Shown here piece after piece: positions 44,760 to 53,507 of a DNA stretch of 64,000 bases. Made by a program: the position numbers and the translations under genes. The notes beneath the pieces are model-generated. The model did not search any database, was not told the origin of the DNA, and saw only the letters and a list, made by a program, of their open reading frames with translations. Origin of the DNA: Bradyrhizobium sp. SZCCT0153 (lineage in GTDB: Bacteria; Pseudomonadota; Alphaproteobacteria; Rhizobiales; Xanthobacteraceae). Where the stretch lies: NCBI RefSeq assembly GCF_018129995.1, contig NZ_JAFCKS010000008.1, positions 62,001 to 126,000 on the forward strand, written 5' to 3'. Each line of letters opens with the position of its first letter. Position 1 is the first letter of the stretch.

Positions 44760-45170
44760 ATGCGTTTTCTTTCAAATCAGGGCGGTGCATCGGCTGTCGA
44801 GTTCGCCATTTTGCTTCCGGCGTTTTTGACAATCATCTTCGGTATCGTGGTATTCGGATCCTATCTCACGATGGTCCACGGTGTTCAGCAGCTCGCAGCC
44901 GAGGCGGCGAGAACATCGATAGCAGGCTTGACCAACAGCGAGCGCAATAACCTTGCGACTTCCTACGTCACGACCAACGTCGCCGGCTATCCTCTGCTTG
45001 AACCTGCGAAAGTCAATGTGATTGCTGCCCCATCCGGGTCGGACCCGAATGTCTATGTCGTGACGGTCCAATACGACGCGTCGTCCAACTTTATATTCAC
45101 GCTACCGTTCACACCGCCGATGCCCTTCCCGATCACACGGTCGGCGGTAATTCCTTACGGAGGGTTCTAG
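44760..45170 (+). CDS. TadE-like pilus assembly protein
   Basis: This 136-residue protein has the TadE N-terminus GGASAVEFAILLPAFLTIIF, a pseudopilin-like prepilin-peptidase region followed by one hydrophobic helix, and a short periplasmic domain. It would be a minor pseudopilin of a Tad/Flp system. It is followed one base later by a TadG-like gene. No cpaA-F genes are present, so the pair is an orphan here. Confidence 0.85.
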   Translation: MRFLSNQGGASAVEFAILLPAFLTIIFGIVVFGSYLTMVHGVQQLAAEAARTSIAGLTNSERNNLATSYVTTNVAGYPLLEPAKVNVIAAPSGSDPNVYVVTVQYDASSNFIFTLPFTPPMPFPITRSAVIPYGGF

Positions 45171-45171
45171 A

Positions 45172-46833
45172 ATGAGACGCGAGTCGGTCGTTCGTCGCTT
45201 TGGTGCCGATAGCTCGGGCAACTTCACGATCATGGCTGCGGGGCTCATGACACTCGTCATCGGCTGCACCGCCCTCGGCGTCGACGTTGGCGCAATCTTC
45301 GCCGACAGGCGAAAGGCGCAGAGTGCGGCCGATCTTGCCGCGATCGTCGCGGCCAGCAATCTCAGCAATGCCTATAATGCAGCATCCGCAACCGTCGTGA
45401 AGAACAAATATTCGGCCAGTTCGCTCGTTGCCGTGGACCTCGGCACCTATACTCCGAATTCTGCCGCATTACCGCAGGCTCGCTTCGTGACGCCCGCGAC
45501 CGGATCGGCAAACGCAGCGCGGGTCACGCTGAAGACCCAGACGCCGCTCTATTTTGCGCGCTATTTCACCGGCCGTGACCAATTCACGATCAATACGACG
45601 GCGACAGCTTCCAGCACTGCGCTGGCCTCATTCGCAATCGGCTCGCGACTGGCCTCGATCAATGGCGGTCTTCTGAACGCCATGCTTGGCAGCATGCTCG
45701 GTACCAGCCTCTCGCTGTCGGCGATGGACTACCAGTCGTTGATCAATGCCAGGGTCGACGCCTTCGACTTCATGTCCGCGCTGGCGACACGCTTGAGCCT
45801 GACGGGCGTGACGTACAACAGCATTCTATCGGACAACATCAGGATGTCTGACGCGATCGCAGCAGCGCTTGCCGCGCAGCAGAACACGAATGGGGCGAGC
45901 CAGGCGACGATTGCGCTATCGACCATATCGCAGGCTGTGTCCAGCCTCTCGACCAAGGTCAACCTCGCCTCGCTGATCGATCTCGGCCCCTATAGCGGCC
46001 TCACCGTCGGCCAGAAGCCGAAGGTCGGCGTCGGCGTCTCGGTGTACAGCCTGCTGTCAGCGATCGCGGAAGTGGCAAATGGCACGCATCAGATCGCAAC
46101 ATCGGTCAATCTTGGACTGCCCGGGATCTTGAACGCCAGCCTGGTTGCGACGATCGGGGAAAGGCCCGTCGGGTCGGGGTGGGTTGCGGTCGGCGCCCAA
46201 GGCGCGAGCGTTCACACCGCCCAGACCAGAATCCTGCTCACGGTGCAGGTCGGAGGAAGCGGCATCGTTCCGGCGGTCAATCTTCCGCTCTACGTCGAGA
46301 TTGCCCAGGGAACGGCCACGCTCAACAATATTTCCTGCAGTCATCCGGACGTCAGCAATTCGACGGTCACGCTCGGCGTGACGCCCGGCATTGTCGATGC
46401 CTGGATCGGGAATGTATCCATGGCCGACATGACGAACTTCACCAGCAAGCCGAACCCGCCGGCTGCGGTTCTGGTCAGCGTAGGTGGGCTGAACGTATCC
46501 GGCCGCGCGCATGCGGCGATGGGCAATACGTCGGCGACGCCGGTGACCTTCACCTATGTCGACATCCAGTCTCAGTTGGCGAAGACGGTCTCGACGCAAA
46601 ACTTCACGTCGTCGTTGACGTCCAGCCTGTTGGGCGACCTCTCGCTCAGCGTCAATGGCGTCGGCCTTCCGATTCCGGGCCTGACGTCGGCGGTCAGCGG
46701 CACCCTGGCCGGAGCCACCGGTTCGATCGATCAACTCATCGTCTCCACCTTGTCGACGCTCGGCGTCGGAGTCGGTCAAGCCGATGTCTGGGTTTCCGGA
46801 ATCCGTTGCGACGGCGCGGTGCTCGTCAACTAG
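45172..46833 (+). CDS. TadG-like protein (DUF2134-type membrane-anchored protein)
   Basis: This 553-residue protein has an N-terminal Flp/TadG-type anchor (SGNFTIMAAGLMTLVIGCTA, followed by DVGAIFADRRKAQSAADLAA). A long Ser/Thr/Ala/Gly-rich, low-charge extracytoplasmic region follows, ending SGIRCDGAVLVN. Only a few cysteines are present, near residues ~390 and ~547. It resembles TadG-like pilus assembly proteins. Its G+C and residue mix (many Ser/Thr/Asn) differ from the housekeeping genes nearby. Confidence 0.8.
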   Translation: MRRESVVRRFGADSSGNFTIMAAGLMTLVIGCTALGVDVGAIFADRRKAQSAADLAAIVAASNLSNAYNAASATVVKNKYSASSLVAVDLGTYTPNSAALPQARFVTPATGSANAARVTLKTQTPLYFARYFTGRDQFTINTTATASSTALASFAIGSRLASINGGLLNAMLGSMLGTSLSLSAMDYQSLINARVDAFDFMSALATRLSLTGVTYNSILSDNIRMSDAIAAALAAQQNTNGASQATIALSTISQAVSSLSTKVNLASLIDLGPYSGLTVGQKPKVGVGVSVYSLLSAIAEVANGTHQIATSVNLGLPGILNASLVATIGERPVGSGWVAVGAQGASVHTAQTRILLTVQVGGSGIVPAVNLPLYVEIAQGTATLNNISCSHPDVSNSTVTLGVTPGIVDAWIGNVSMADMTNFTSKPNPPAAVLVSVGGLNVSGRAHAAMGNTSATPVTFTYVDIQSQLAKTVSTQNFTSSLTSSLLGDLSLSVNGVGLPIPGLTSAVSGTLAGATGSIDQLIVSTLSTLGVGVGQADVWVSGIRCDGAVLVN

Positions 46834-47015
46834 CTCGTTCGCAGGGCTGCGCTCGACCTGGTCGCGCGTCATGTTGATGTGGCGCACCTCACGGTCGACG
46901 ATTTCACGCGATCTGAATGGGGCATAACGGATGATGATGAAGCCCTGCGCATAGTCGTTAGCTTCTGTTTGCAACGATGATTGCAATGACATGACGGTCA
47001 TGGGGGATAAGTCGG

Positions 47016-48683
47016 ATGCTGGGAATGCGCAAGCGGAGCGACGTCGATCATGCCTTCGCGCAGGTCGAAGCCATCAACAAGTCGCAGGCAGTGATCGAAT
47101 TCAAGCTCGACGGGACGATCATCACCGCAAACGAGAACTTCCTCCAGGCGACGGGGTACGGTCTCGACGAGATCCGGGGAAAGCACCACAGCATCTTCTT
47201 GCCTGCAGCGGAGCGTGACACGGCGGAGTATCGCGAGTTCTGGTCGCGGCTGAAGCGGGGCGAATTCCAGTCGGCGCAATACAGGCGTGTCAGGAAGGAC
47301 GGCACGCCGATCTGGATCCAGGCGAGCTACAATCCCGTTTTCGATAAGTCCGGAAAGCCGGTCTCCGTGATCAAATTTGCCACAAACATCACGGCGGGAA
47401 AGATCAAGGCGATGGAGGACGCCGGAAAAATTGCGGCCATCGACCGTGCCCAGGCCGTGATCGAGTTCAACCTCGACGGAACGATCATTGCGGCAAACGG
47501 CAATTTCCTGAAGACGATGGGATATGGCCTCGACGAAATCATCGGCAAGCATCACAGCATCTTCGTCGACGCGGGCCAGGCTGCAAGCCCCGCCTATCGC
47601 GAATTCTGGGCGACGCTGAACAGGGGTGAACACCTTTCGGCCGAATACAAGCGATTCGGCAAGGGTGGGAGGGAGATATGGATCCTCGCATCCTACAACC
47701 CGATCCTCGACGAGACCGGCAAGCCCTTCAAGGTGGTCAAGTTCGCGACCGATATTACCGAGCAGAAGTTGAGAGCGGCCGATACCAACGGCCAGATCGA
47801 AGCCATCAAGAAATCCCAGGCGGTGATCGAATTCGATATCGACGGCACCATTCGCTGGGCGAACCAGAATTTCCTCGCCGCGATGGGGTATGGGCTGTCC
47901 GAGATTCAGGGACGGCATCACGGCATGTTTGTCGAAGCCGCCTACCGCAACTCGCCCGAGTACGCGGAATTCTGGCGGAAGCTCAATAGCGGCGAGTTCC
48001 AGGCCGCCGAGTACAAGAGACTTGCCAAGGGAGAGCGGGAGATCTGGATCCAGGCGTCTTACAATCCCATCATGGATCTCAATGGAAAGCCCTTCAAAAT
48101 CGTGAAGTATGCAAGCGATGTCACCGCGCAGGCGGTCGCACGAATGAAGGCCGAGCGGGCGCGAGAACTGATCGACTCGGTTGCTGCGGGTAGCGAGGAA
48201 ATGAACGCGTCCATCCGGGAGATATCGGAGACCATGGTGAAGTCGCGGCAGACCACGACGAACGTCGTCAATCAGGTGGAGGCGGCCGACACGCAGGCGA
48301 GGCGGCTGAGTTCCGCCGCCGAATCGATGAGCGGTATCGTCGACCTGATCGGCAACATCACCGGGCAGATCAACCTGCTGGCGCTGAATGCCACGATCGA
48401 ATCGGCAAGGGCCGGCGATGCGGGCAGGGGTTTTGCGGTCGTCGCGTCCGAGGTGAAGGGATTGGCCAGCCAGGCCAAGCAGGCCACCGAGAAGATCACG
48501 AGCGAGATCGAGGCTCTGAACGCCGTCTCCGGCGACGTTGCGGGCTCGCTGGCGGCGATCCGCTCCGCCATCGGGCATGTGAGCGAGTATGTCGCGAATA
48601 CCGCGGCGGCGGTCGAGGAGCAGAGTGCGGTCACCAACGACATCGCGTCGAACATGCAGCGAGCTGCGGCCGAGTTGGCGTGA
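47016..48683 (+). CDS. Soluble methyl-accepting chemotaxis-type protein with three PAS domains
   Basis: This 555-residue protein has no membrane segments. Three near-identical PAS/PAC modules occupy ~17-137, 138-260 and 261-382. Each begins with an A[IV]xxxQAVIEFxxDGTI-type motif and ends with W-I-QASYNP / FKxVKFATDIT. The MCP signalling hairpin follows, with the conserved tip EIATAAREMS-class region represented by LIGNITGQINLLALNATIES and the GDAGRGFAVVASEVKGLA segment. It resembles BdlA/Aer2-like cytoplasmic energy or redox sensors, probably heme- or flavin-binding (inference). It stands alone without che genes. Confidence 0.9.
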   Translation: MLGMRKRSDVDHAFAQVEAINKSQAVIEFKLDGTIITANENFLQATGYGLDEIRGKHHSIFLPAAERDTAEYREFWSRLKRGEFQSAQYRRVRKDGTPIWIQASYNPVFDKSGKPVSVIKFATNITAGKIKAMEDAGKIAAIDRAQAVIEFNLDGTIIAANGNFLKTMGYGLDEIIGKHHSIFVDAGQAASPAYREFWATLNRGEHLSAEYKRFGKGGREIWILASYNPILDETGKPFKVVKFATDITEQKLRAADTNGQIEAIKKSQAVIEFDIDGTIRWANQNFLAAMGYGLSEIQGRHHGMFVEAAYRNSPEYAEFWRKLNSGEFQAAEYKRLAKGEREIWIQASYNPIMDLNGKPFKIVKYASDVTAQAVARMKAERARELIDSVAAGSEEMNASIREISETMVKSRQTTTNVVNQVEAADTQARRLSSAAESMSGIVDLIGNITGQINLLALNATIESARAGDAGRGFAVVASEVKGLASQAKQATEKITSEIEALNAVSGDVAGSLAAIRSAIGHVSEYVANTAAAVEEQSAVTNDIASNMQRAAAELA

Positions 48684-48713
48684 GATCGCGCGGGCGGGCG
48701 GCGCGCTACATCG

Positions 48714-50213
48714 TCAATCCGCCACGACCTTCACGCGATCGCGCACCTTCACCTGCGCGTTGCGATCGAGGCCGTTGAGCACGCGGAAACGCTCGGCGGG
48801 GTGATCGACGCCGGCCATGCGGTGGGAGAGCGATTCCACGGTGTCGCCGGGCTGCACGGTGATGACCTTGATGCGCAGCGGGCGCGCGGCCTGGATCTCG
48901 TCGAGGGTCAGGCGGCGGAACGAGTTGACGGTCTCGCGCGCGTTGCGCTCGCTTTCGGTCGACTTCTGCCGTGTCGCGAAGATGAAGCGGTAGACGTCGC
49001 TGCCGAAGCGCAGCGCATAGACCTTGAACTGCCACTGGTCGCCCTTGGCGGTCGCGGACGCGGCCGGGAAGCCGTTGATGGTGATGTCTTCCGTGGATGC
49101 CTTCTCGACGCCTTCCATCCAGCCCGAATTGAGGTAATCGCCGAGCGACTGCTCGGCCGGCACCCGCACCACGTCGAATCGCATCGCCTGCGAGCCGCCG
49201 TCGCGCACGCCGATCACGGCCTGTGCGGTATTGTCGAGCGTGAAATTGTCCGGCGCCTGGAAGGTGAAGCCGAGCTTGGGGTGCAGGAAACGCCGGCCGC
49301 GGACAAAACCTTCGCTGGGGTCTTCGCCATAGACGAGGTTGTCGATCGCGGCGAGATAGCTCTCGCGATCGCGCTCGCCACCTTCCGGGGCGACGTACTG
49401 CCGCGCGATGGTCTGCGCGTTCTGCACGCGCTCCGGGGTTGCCGGATGCGACGAGGTGAAATCCTGCGCGCGCGGATCGAGCGAGGACTTGCCGACCTTC
49501 AGCTCGGCATTGCGCTCCATCGCCGAAAGGAAGCGGGCGGCGCCATACGGGTCGAAATGCGCGCGCGCGGAAATGGCGACGCCGATGCCGTCGGCCTCGA
49601 ACTCCTGGTTGCGCGAAAAGCTCGCCATGGTGAGCTTGGTCTTGGCGAGCGCGAGCGCGGTGAGGTCGGGGTCGTTGCTCATGTCGGTGACGACACGGGT
49701 GACGATAGCGGCCTGGCGCGCCTGATCCTCGCGCATCGCGGCGTGCTTGGACAGCACGTGCGCCATCTCGTGGCTGAGCACCGAGGACAATTCCGAGGTG
49801 TCGCTCGCAAGCGCAAGAAGTCCTCGCGTGACATAGAGCTGGCCGTTCGGTAGCGCGAAAGCGTTCACCGCGCCGGAATTGAGGATCGTGACCCTGTAGC
49901 CCTGGTCGGGACGGTCCGAGGCGGCAACCAGCCGGTCGACGGTTTTGCTGACGAGCGATTCGAGCCGGGGATCGTCATAGGTGCCGCCATAGCTCGCCAG
50001 GATGCGCTCGTGCTCCTTCTCGGTCGCGGGGGTCTGCGCCACGGCCGGCTTCGGCTTCGGCATGGCGACGGTCGGCGGGGTCGCCGCGGCCTGGAACCGG
50101 CCCATATCGCCGCAACCGGCAAGGGCTGAACCCAGCACGAGGCATAGCACGGCCGACGCAGCCCGCAGGCGGCGACCTTCACCCTTCCAGTGCTGTTCTG
50201 GCACCCCATTCAC
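48714..50213 (-). CDS. M48 family metalloprotease lipoprotein with C-terminal LysM-like domain
   Basis: This 499-residue protein has the lipobox SALAGCG at ~35. The zinc protease motif is LSHEMAHVLSKHA (HExxH), with a downstream Glu in NQEFEADGIGVAI. The last ~50 residues are LysM-like (VQPGDTVESLSHRMAG, then LNGLDRNAQVKVRDRV), suggesting peptidoglycan attachment. It is probably a periplasmic BepA/LoiP-like protease in envelope quality control. The ATG at 50213 is chosen; a GTG three codons in is possible. Confidence 0.9.
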   Translation of the reverse strand: MNGVPEQHWKGEGRRLRAASAVLCLVLGSALAGCGDMGRFQAAATPPTVAMPKPKPAVAQTPATEKEHERILASYGGTYDDPRLESLVSKTVDRLVAASDRPDQGYRVTILNSGAVNAFALPNGQLYVTRGLLALASDTSELSSVLSHEMAHVLSKHAAMREDQARQAAIVTRVVTDMSNDPDLTALALAKTKLTMASFSRNQEFEADGIGVAISARAHFDPYGAARFLSAMERNAELKVGKSSLDPRAQDFTSSHPATPERVQNAQTIARQYVAPEGGERDRESYLAAIDNLVYGEDPSEGFVRGRRFLHPKLGFTFQAPDNFTLDNTAQAVIGVRDGGSQAMRFDVVRVPAEQSLGDYLNSGWMEGVEKASTEDITINGFPAASATAKGDQWQFKVYALRFGSDVYRFIFATRQKSTESERNARETVNSFRRLTLDEIQAARPLRIKVITVQPGDTVESLSHRMAGVDHPAERFRVLNGLDRNAQVKVRDRVKVVAD

Positions 50214-50239
50214 GTCGCTTAACCCGTGCCCGGCCTGCT

Positions 50240-51010
50240 TTAAGGCCTTACCCCAATAGGCTCGTTTGCGCCCAGCAATTCAACCTGTCCCAAGAGACGC
50301 AGGTCGATTCGCGGCCCCGTGTTCCCCTCAACCCAGCCCCGAACGCGAATACGTCTATTTTCCAGGGACTTAAGGTTGATGCCCACGCTTTCGAACGCCG
50401 GTAACGTGCGTCTTGAAATAGTCACGGCAAAGCCGCGTGTCCAGTTCCGTCCGAAGTTGAGGTAGGTCACTGCCCCAGCTTGCCGGACCGACAGGACTTT
50501 GCCCTCGACCACCGTAAAACGCCCGATCCCCGCCAAAATATCGTCCGGACTTTCCGCGTTTTTTATGGCCGACGGGTCAGCCCAGTTGCCCTTTTTTTGA
50601 CGCCGTGCCTCGGCCTCCGACGACATCAGGGCGGCCGCACAGTCCTTGTCGGTGACTTCGGCGGAGACGATGGCGTCGCCTTGGGCCAACAGCATCGCCT
50701 GTACCGAAGTCTCGCTTTCGCCGATGAAGACCAGCGCCCCCTGCCGGCCGTAGCGGTCTGGTGTGTCGTCAGCGCTCCTCAGAATCACGTCGCGGCCGCC
50801 GAGCAGCAAGGTCAGTGCCGGCTTCGTCCCCGCCGTGGACTCGATGCCGGTGAGGCGGATTTCGCGGCCGTCGTCGAGACGGACACTGCGTGCGTCGACG
50901 ATGGCTGCGACACGGCCTTCGCCTTGGGACTCGAACTGGCACGGGCTCGCGAAGGCGCTGTGCCCCGCGACGAGAAAAATTGCGATGATGAGGTGAGGCC
51001 GTTGCGTCAC
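50240..51010 (-). CDS. Thermonuclease (SNase)-like exported protein, probably inactive
   Basis: It is 256 residues from the GTG at 51010 (VTQRPHLIIAIFLVAGHSAF, a signal peptide ending FAS). The SNase core is visible as VRLDDGREIRLTGIES and DRYGRQGALVFI. The first catalytic Arg (RLTG) and the second Arg (YGR) remain. The DxPE motif reads ESTA, so the general-base Glu and the calcium Asp are changed. A second, OB-fold-like region follows (YLNFGRNWTRGFAVTI). Alternative GTG/ATG starts at 51040 or 51091 lengthen the N-terminus. It probably acts as a periplasmic binding or structural protein rather than a nuclease. Confidence 0.75.
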   Translation of the reverse strand: MTQRPHLIIAIFLVAGHSAFASPCQFESQGEGRVAAIVDARSVRLDDGREIRLTGIESTAGTKPALTLLLGGRDVILRSADDTPDRYGRQGALVFIGESETSVQAMLLAQGDAIVSAEVTDKDCAAALMSSEAEARRQKKGNWADPSAIKNAESPDDILAGIGRFTVVEGKVLSVRQAGAVTYLNFGRNWTRGFAVTISRRTLPAFESVGINLKSLENRRIRVRGWVEGNTGPRIDLRLLGQVELLGANEPIGVRP

Positions 51011-51086
51011 GTGACCCGGAGAGGTTGCGTTGAGCGTCACTTTTAACTCAAGCGTGGCTGCGCGCGAAGGGGCTTCGTCGCACTCC

Positions 51087-51158
51087 GTCATTGCGAGTGC
51101 AGCGAAAGACCGTCTCCGTGGAAGGACTCTGGATTGTTTCGCTGCGCTCGCAATGACG
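51087..51158. repeat. Palindromic intergenic repeat, family A
   Basis: It starts GTCATTGCGAGTGCAGCGAA and ends GCTGCGCTCGCAATGACG, a clear inverted pair around CTCCGTGGAAGGACTCTGG. The rest of the 332-base gap 51011-51342 has no gene. It should contain the promoter of the solute-binding protein gene (51343), with AGGGAGG upstream of its ATG. Confidence 0.85.
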
Positions 51159-51342
51159 TGGAAACATTTATCCGCACCAAGCCATTCCGTTTTGCGGAAA
51201 ACGCGTGATGCAAGGGCGACCTGCGTCGCAGCTCGCGCTTGCTGCCCTCCCGCGCATGCGGCATGATCGCGGCAACAAGTTCAACCAAGAGCAATAACCA
51301 AGCCGCCATCAGAGTACGGCGCGATAAGGGAGGTCTTTTTCG

Positions 51343-52548
51343 ATGAAGCATATTTTGTCGGGCATTTTTGCCGCAGCGTTTGCCCTGAGTGCGAGCGCCG
51401 TGCAGGCCCAGGACAAGCCGCCGCTGAAGATCGGCGGCATCCTCGACATGTCGAGCCTCTATGCCGACATCACCGGCCCCGGCAGCGAGACCGCCGCCAA
51501 GATGGCCGTTGAAGACTTTGGCGGCGAGGTGCTCGGCCGCAAGATCCAGGTGCTGGCCGCCGACCATCAGAACAAGGCCGATCTCTCCGCCAACATCGCC
51601 CGCGACATGCTCGATAACCAGGGCGTCGAGATGATCTACGACGTCGCGGCTTCCGCGACGGCGCTGGCCGCCGGCGAGATCGCGAAGGCGCGCAACAAGA
51701 TCATCATGTTCAACGGCCCGGGCTCGATCCGTCTCACCAACGAGGCCTGCGGTCCTTACACCGTCCACTACGTGTTCGACACCTACGGCCAGGCCAACGT
51801 GACCGGCCTTGCCGCCGTGAAGTCGGGCCTCGACACCTGGTTCTTCCTCACCGCCGACTACGCCTTCGGCCAGGATCTGGAGAAGGACACCAGCGCCGTC
51901 GTCACCAAGACCGGCGGCAAGGTGCTCGGCAGCGTGCGCCATCCGCTCAACACGTCGGACTTCTCGTCGTTCCTGCTTCAGGCCCAGGCCTCCAAGGCCA
52001 AGGTGATCGGGCTGGCCAACGCCGGCGGCGACACCGTCAACGCCATCAAGCAGGCGGCCGAGTTCGGCATCACCAAGGGCGGCCAGAAGGTCTCGCCGCT
52101 GCTCGCCTTCGTCACCGACATCGACTCGATCGGGCTGGAGACGGCGCAGGGCCTGTTGCTGGCGGAAGCCTTCTACTGGGATCTCAATGACGACACCCGC
52201 GCATTCTCGAAGCGCTTTCAGGAGCGCATGAAGCGGCCGCCGACCTCCGCGCAGGCCGGCGTCTACTCCTCCGTGACTCATTACCTGAAGGCGGTGAAGG
52301 CGGCCGGCACGACGGACTCCGCAGCCGTCATGAAAGTGATGAAGGAGACGCCGATCAACGACTTCTTCGCCAAGAACGGCAAGATCCGCGAGGACGGCCG
52401 CATGGTCCACGACATGTACCTGTTCGAGGTGAAGAAGCCGTCGGAATCCAAGGGCCGCTGGGACGATTACAAGCTTCTCGCCACTGTGCCCGGCAGCGAA
52501 GCGTTCCAGTCGCTGGAGCAGTCGCGCTGTCCGCTGGTGAAGAAATAA
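51343..52548 (+). CDS. ABC transporter substrate-binding protein (branched-chain amino acid/organic acid type)
   Basis: This 401-residue periplasmic binding protein has a Sec signal (MKHILSGIFAAAFALSASAV, cleavage near VQAQ). The mature part starts KIGGILDMSSLYADITGPGS, typical of the type I fold family Peripla_BP_6. Family blocks include FNGPGSIRLTNEACGPYTVH and FLTADYAFGQDLEKDT. No permease or ATPase gene follows. It opens a catabolic cluster and probably captures the acid degraded by the following genes. Confidence 0.92.
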   Translation: MKHILSGIFAAAFALSASAVQAQDKPPLKIGGILDMSSLYADITGPGSETAAKMAVEDFGGEVLGRKIQVLAADHQNKADLSANIARDMLDNQGVEMIYDVAASATALAAGEIAKARNKIIMFNGPGSIRLTNEACGPYTVHYVFDTYGQANVTGLAAVKSGLDTWFFLTADYAFGQDLEKDTSAVVTKTGGKVLGSVRHPLNTSDFSSFLLQAQASKAKVIGLANAGGDTVNAIKQAAEFGITKGGQKVSPLLAFVTDIDSIGLETAQGLLLAEAFYWDLNDDTRAFSKRFQERMKRPPTSAQAGVYSSVTHYLKAVKAAGTTDSAAVMKVMKETPINDFFAKNGKIREDGRMVHDMYLFEVKKPSESKGRWDDYKLLATVPGSEAFQSLEQSRCPLVKK

Positions 52549-52553
52549 AGACC

Positions 52554-52670
52554 GTCATTGCGAGCAGCGAAGCGACGAAGCAATCCGGACTGTCTCCGCG
52601 GAAACATCTCTGGATTGTTCGCTTCCGCCTCCGCTCTTCGAGCTTCGGCGGACAAGTCGCTCGCAATGAC
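52554..52670. repeat. Palindromic intergenic repeat, family A
   Basis: The outer ends GTCATTGCGAGCAGCGAAGC and GTCGCTCGCAATGAC are inverted. The interior includes CAATCCGGACTGTCTCCGCG and TCTGGATTGTTCGC. It lies six bases after the solute-binding protein stop and probably ends or attenuates its message. Confidence 0.85.
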
Positions 52671-52715
52671 CAGTGTGGCGATAGACCGAACAAAACAACG
52701 AAGGGAGACGCCTCC

Positions 52716-53507
52716 ATGAGTAACGACATGGTCCTGCAAAAGCTCGAAGGCGGGCTGCTTACCATCACCATGAATCGCCCGGAGCGGAAGAACGCGCTCA
52801 ACCCCGAGATGGTCGCCGGATTGGTCGAGGCGGCGCGGCGCGCCGCAGACGATCCGGAGGTGCGCGCGGTGCTGTTCAAGGGCGCCGGCGGCTCCTTCTG
52901 CGTCGGCGGCGACGTCAAGTCGATGGCGGCAGGGCGCGCGCCGCTGCCGTTCGAGCAGAAGCTTGCGAATTTGCGCCGCGGCATGGAGGTCTCGCGCATC
53001 CTGCACCAGATGCCGAAACCCGTGGTGGCGCAGCTCGACGGCGCGGCGGCCGGCGCCGGCCTCTCTATGGCGCTGTCCTGTGACCTGCGCATCGCCTCCG
53101 AATCCTGCAAGATCACGACCGCCTTCGCCAAAGTCGGCTTCTCAGGCGATTACGGCGGCACCTATTTCCTCACCCAGCTGCTCGGCAGCGCGCGGGCACG
53201 CGAGCTCTATCTGATGTCGCCGGTGCTCACGGCGAAGGAGGCCCATGCGATCGGCATGGTGACGAAGGTCGTACCCGACGCCGAGATCGACGCCGCCGCG
53301 CACGAGCTCGCGCTGTCGCTGGCGCAGGGGCCCTCGATCGCGCTCGGCTTCATCAAGCGCAACATCAACAATGCCGAGCATCTGGCGCTGGAGGATTGCT
53401 TCGACGGCGAGGCGATCCACCACACCCGCTGCAGCGACACCGAGGACCACAAGGAGGCTGCAAAAGCCTTCGTCGAGAAACGCAAGCCGGCCTTCAAGGG
53501 CGCATGA
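52716..53507 (+). CDS. Enoyl-CoA hydratase/isomerase family protein
   Basis: This 263-residue crotonase-fold enzyme has oxyanion-hole blocks GAGGSFCVGGDVKSM and GAAAGAGLSMALSCDLRIAS. FSGDYGGTYFLTQLLG holds the region of the usual catalytic Glu, where Asp/Tyr appear instead, so the exact reaction (hydration or isomerisation) is unclear. AAGGGAGACG precedes the ATG. It overlaps the VOC gene by ATGA. Confidence 0.88.
   Translation: MSNDMVLQKLEGGLLTITMNRPERKNALNPEMVAGLVEAARRAADDPEVRAVLFKGAGGSFCVGGDVKSMAAGRAPLPFEQKLANLRRGMEVSRILHQMPKPVVAQLDGAAAGAGLSMALSCDLRIASESCKITTAFAKVGFSGDYGGTYFLTQLLGSARARELYLMSPVLTAKEAHAIGMVTKVVPDAEIDAAAHELALSLAQGPSIALGFIKRNINNAEHLALEDCFDGEAIHHTRCSDTEDHKEAAKAFVEKRKPAFKGA

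Noticed and set aside
46057..47001. Minus-strand frame whose first ~55 codons lie outside the TadG-like gene (QTEANDYAQGFIIIRYAPF...)
   Set aside because: The start looks mildly protein-like, but the remainder is antisense to tadG and Arg/Asp-rich. There is no ribosome site and no family resemblance, so the 182-base gap is left without a gene.
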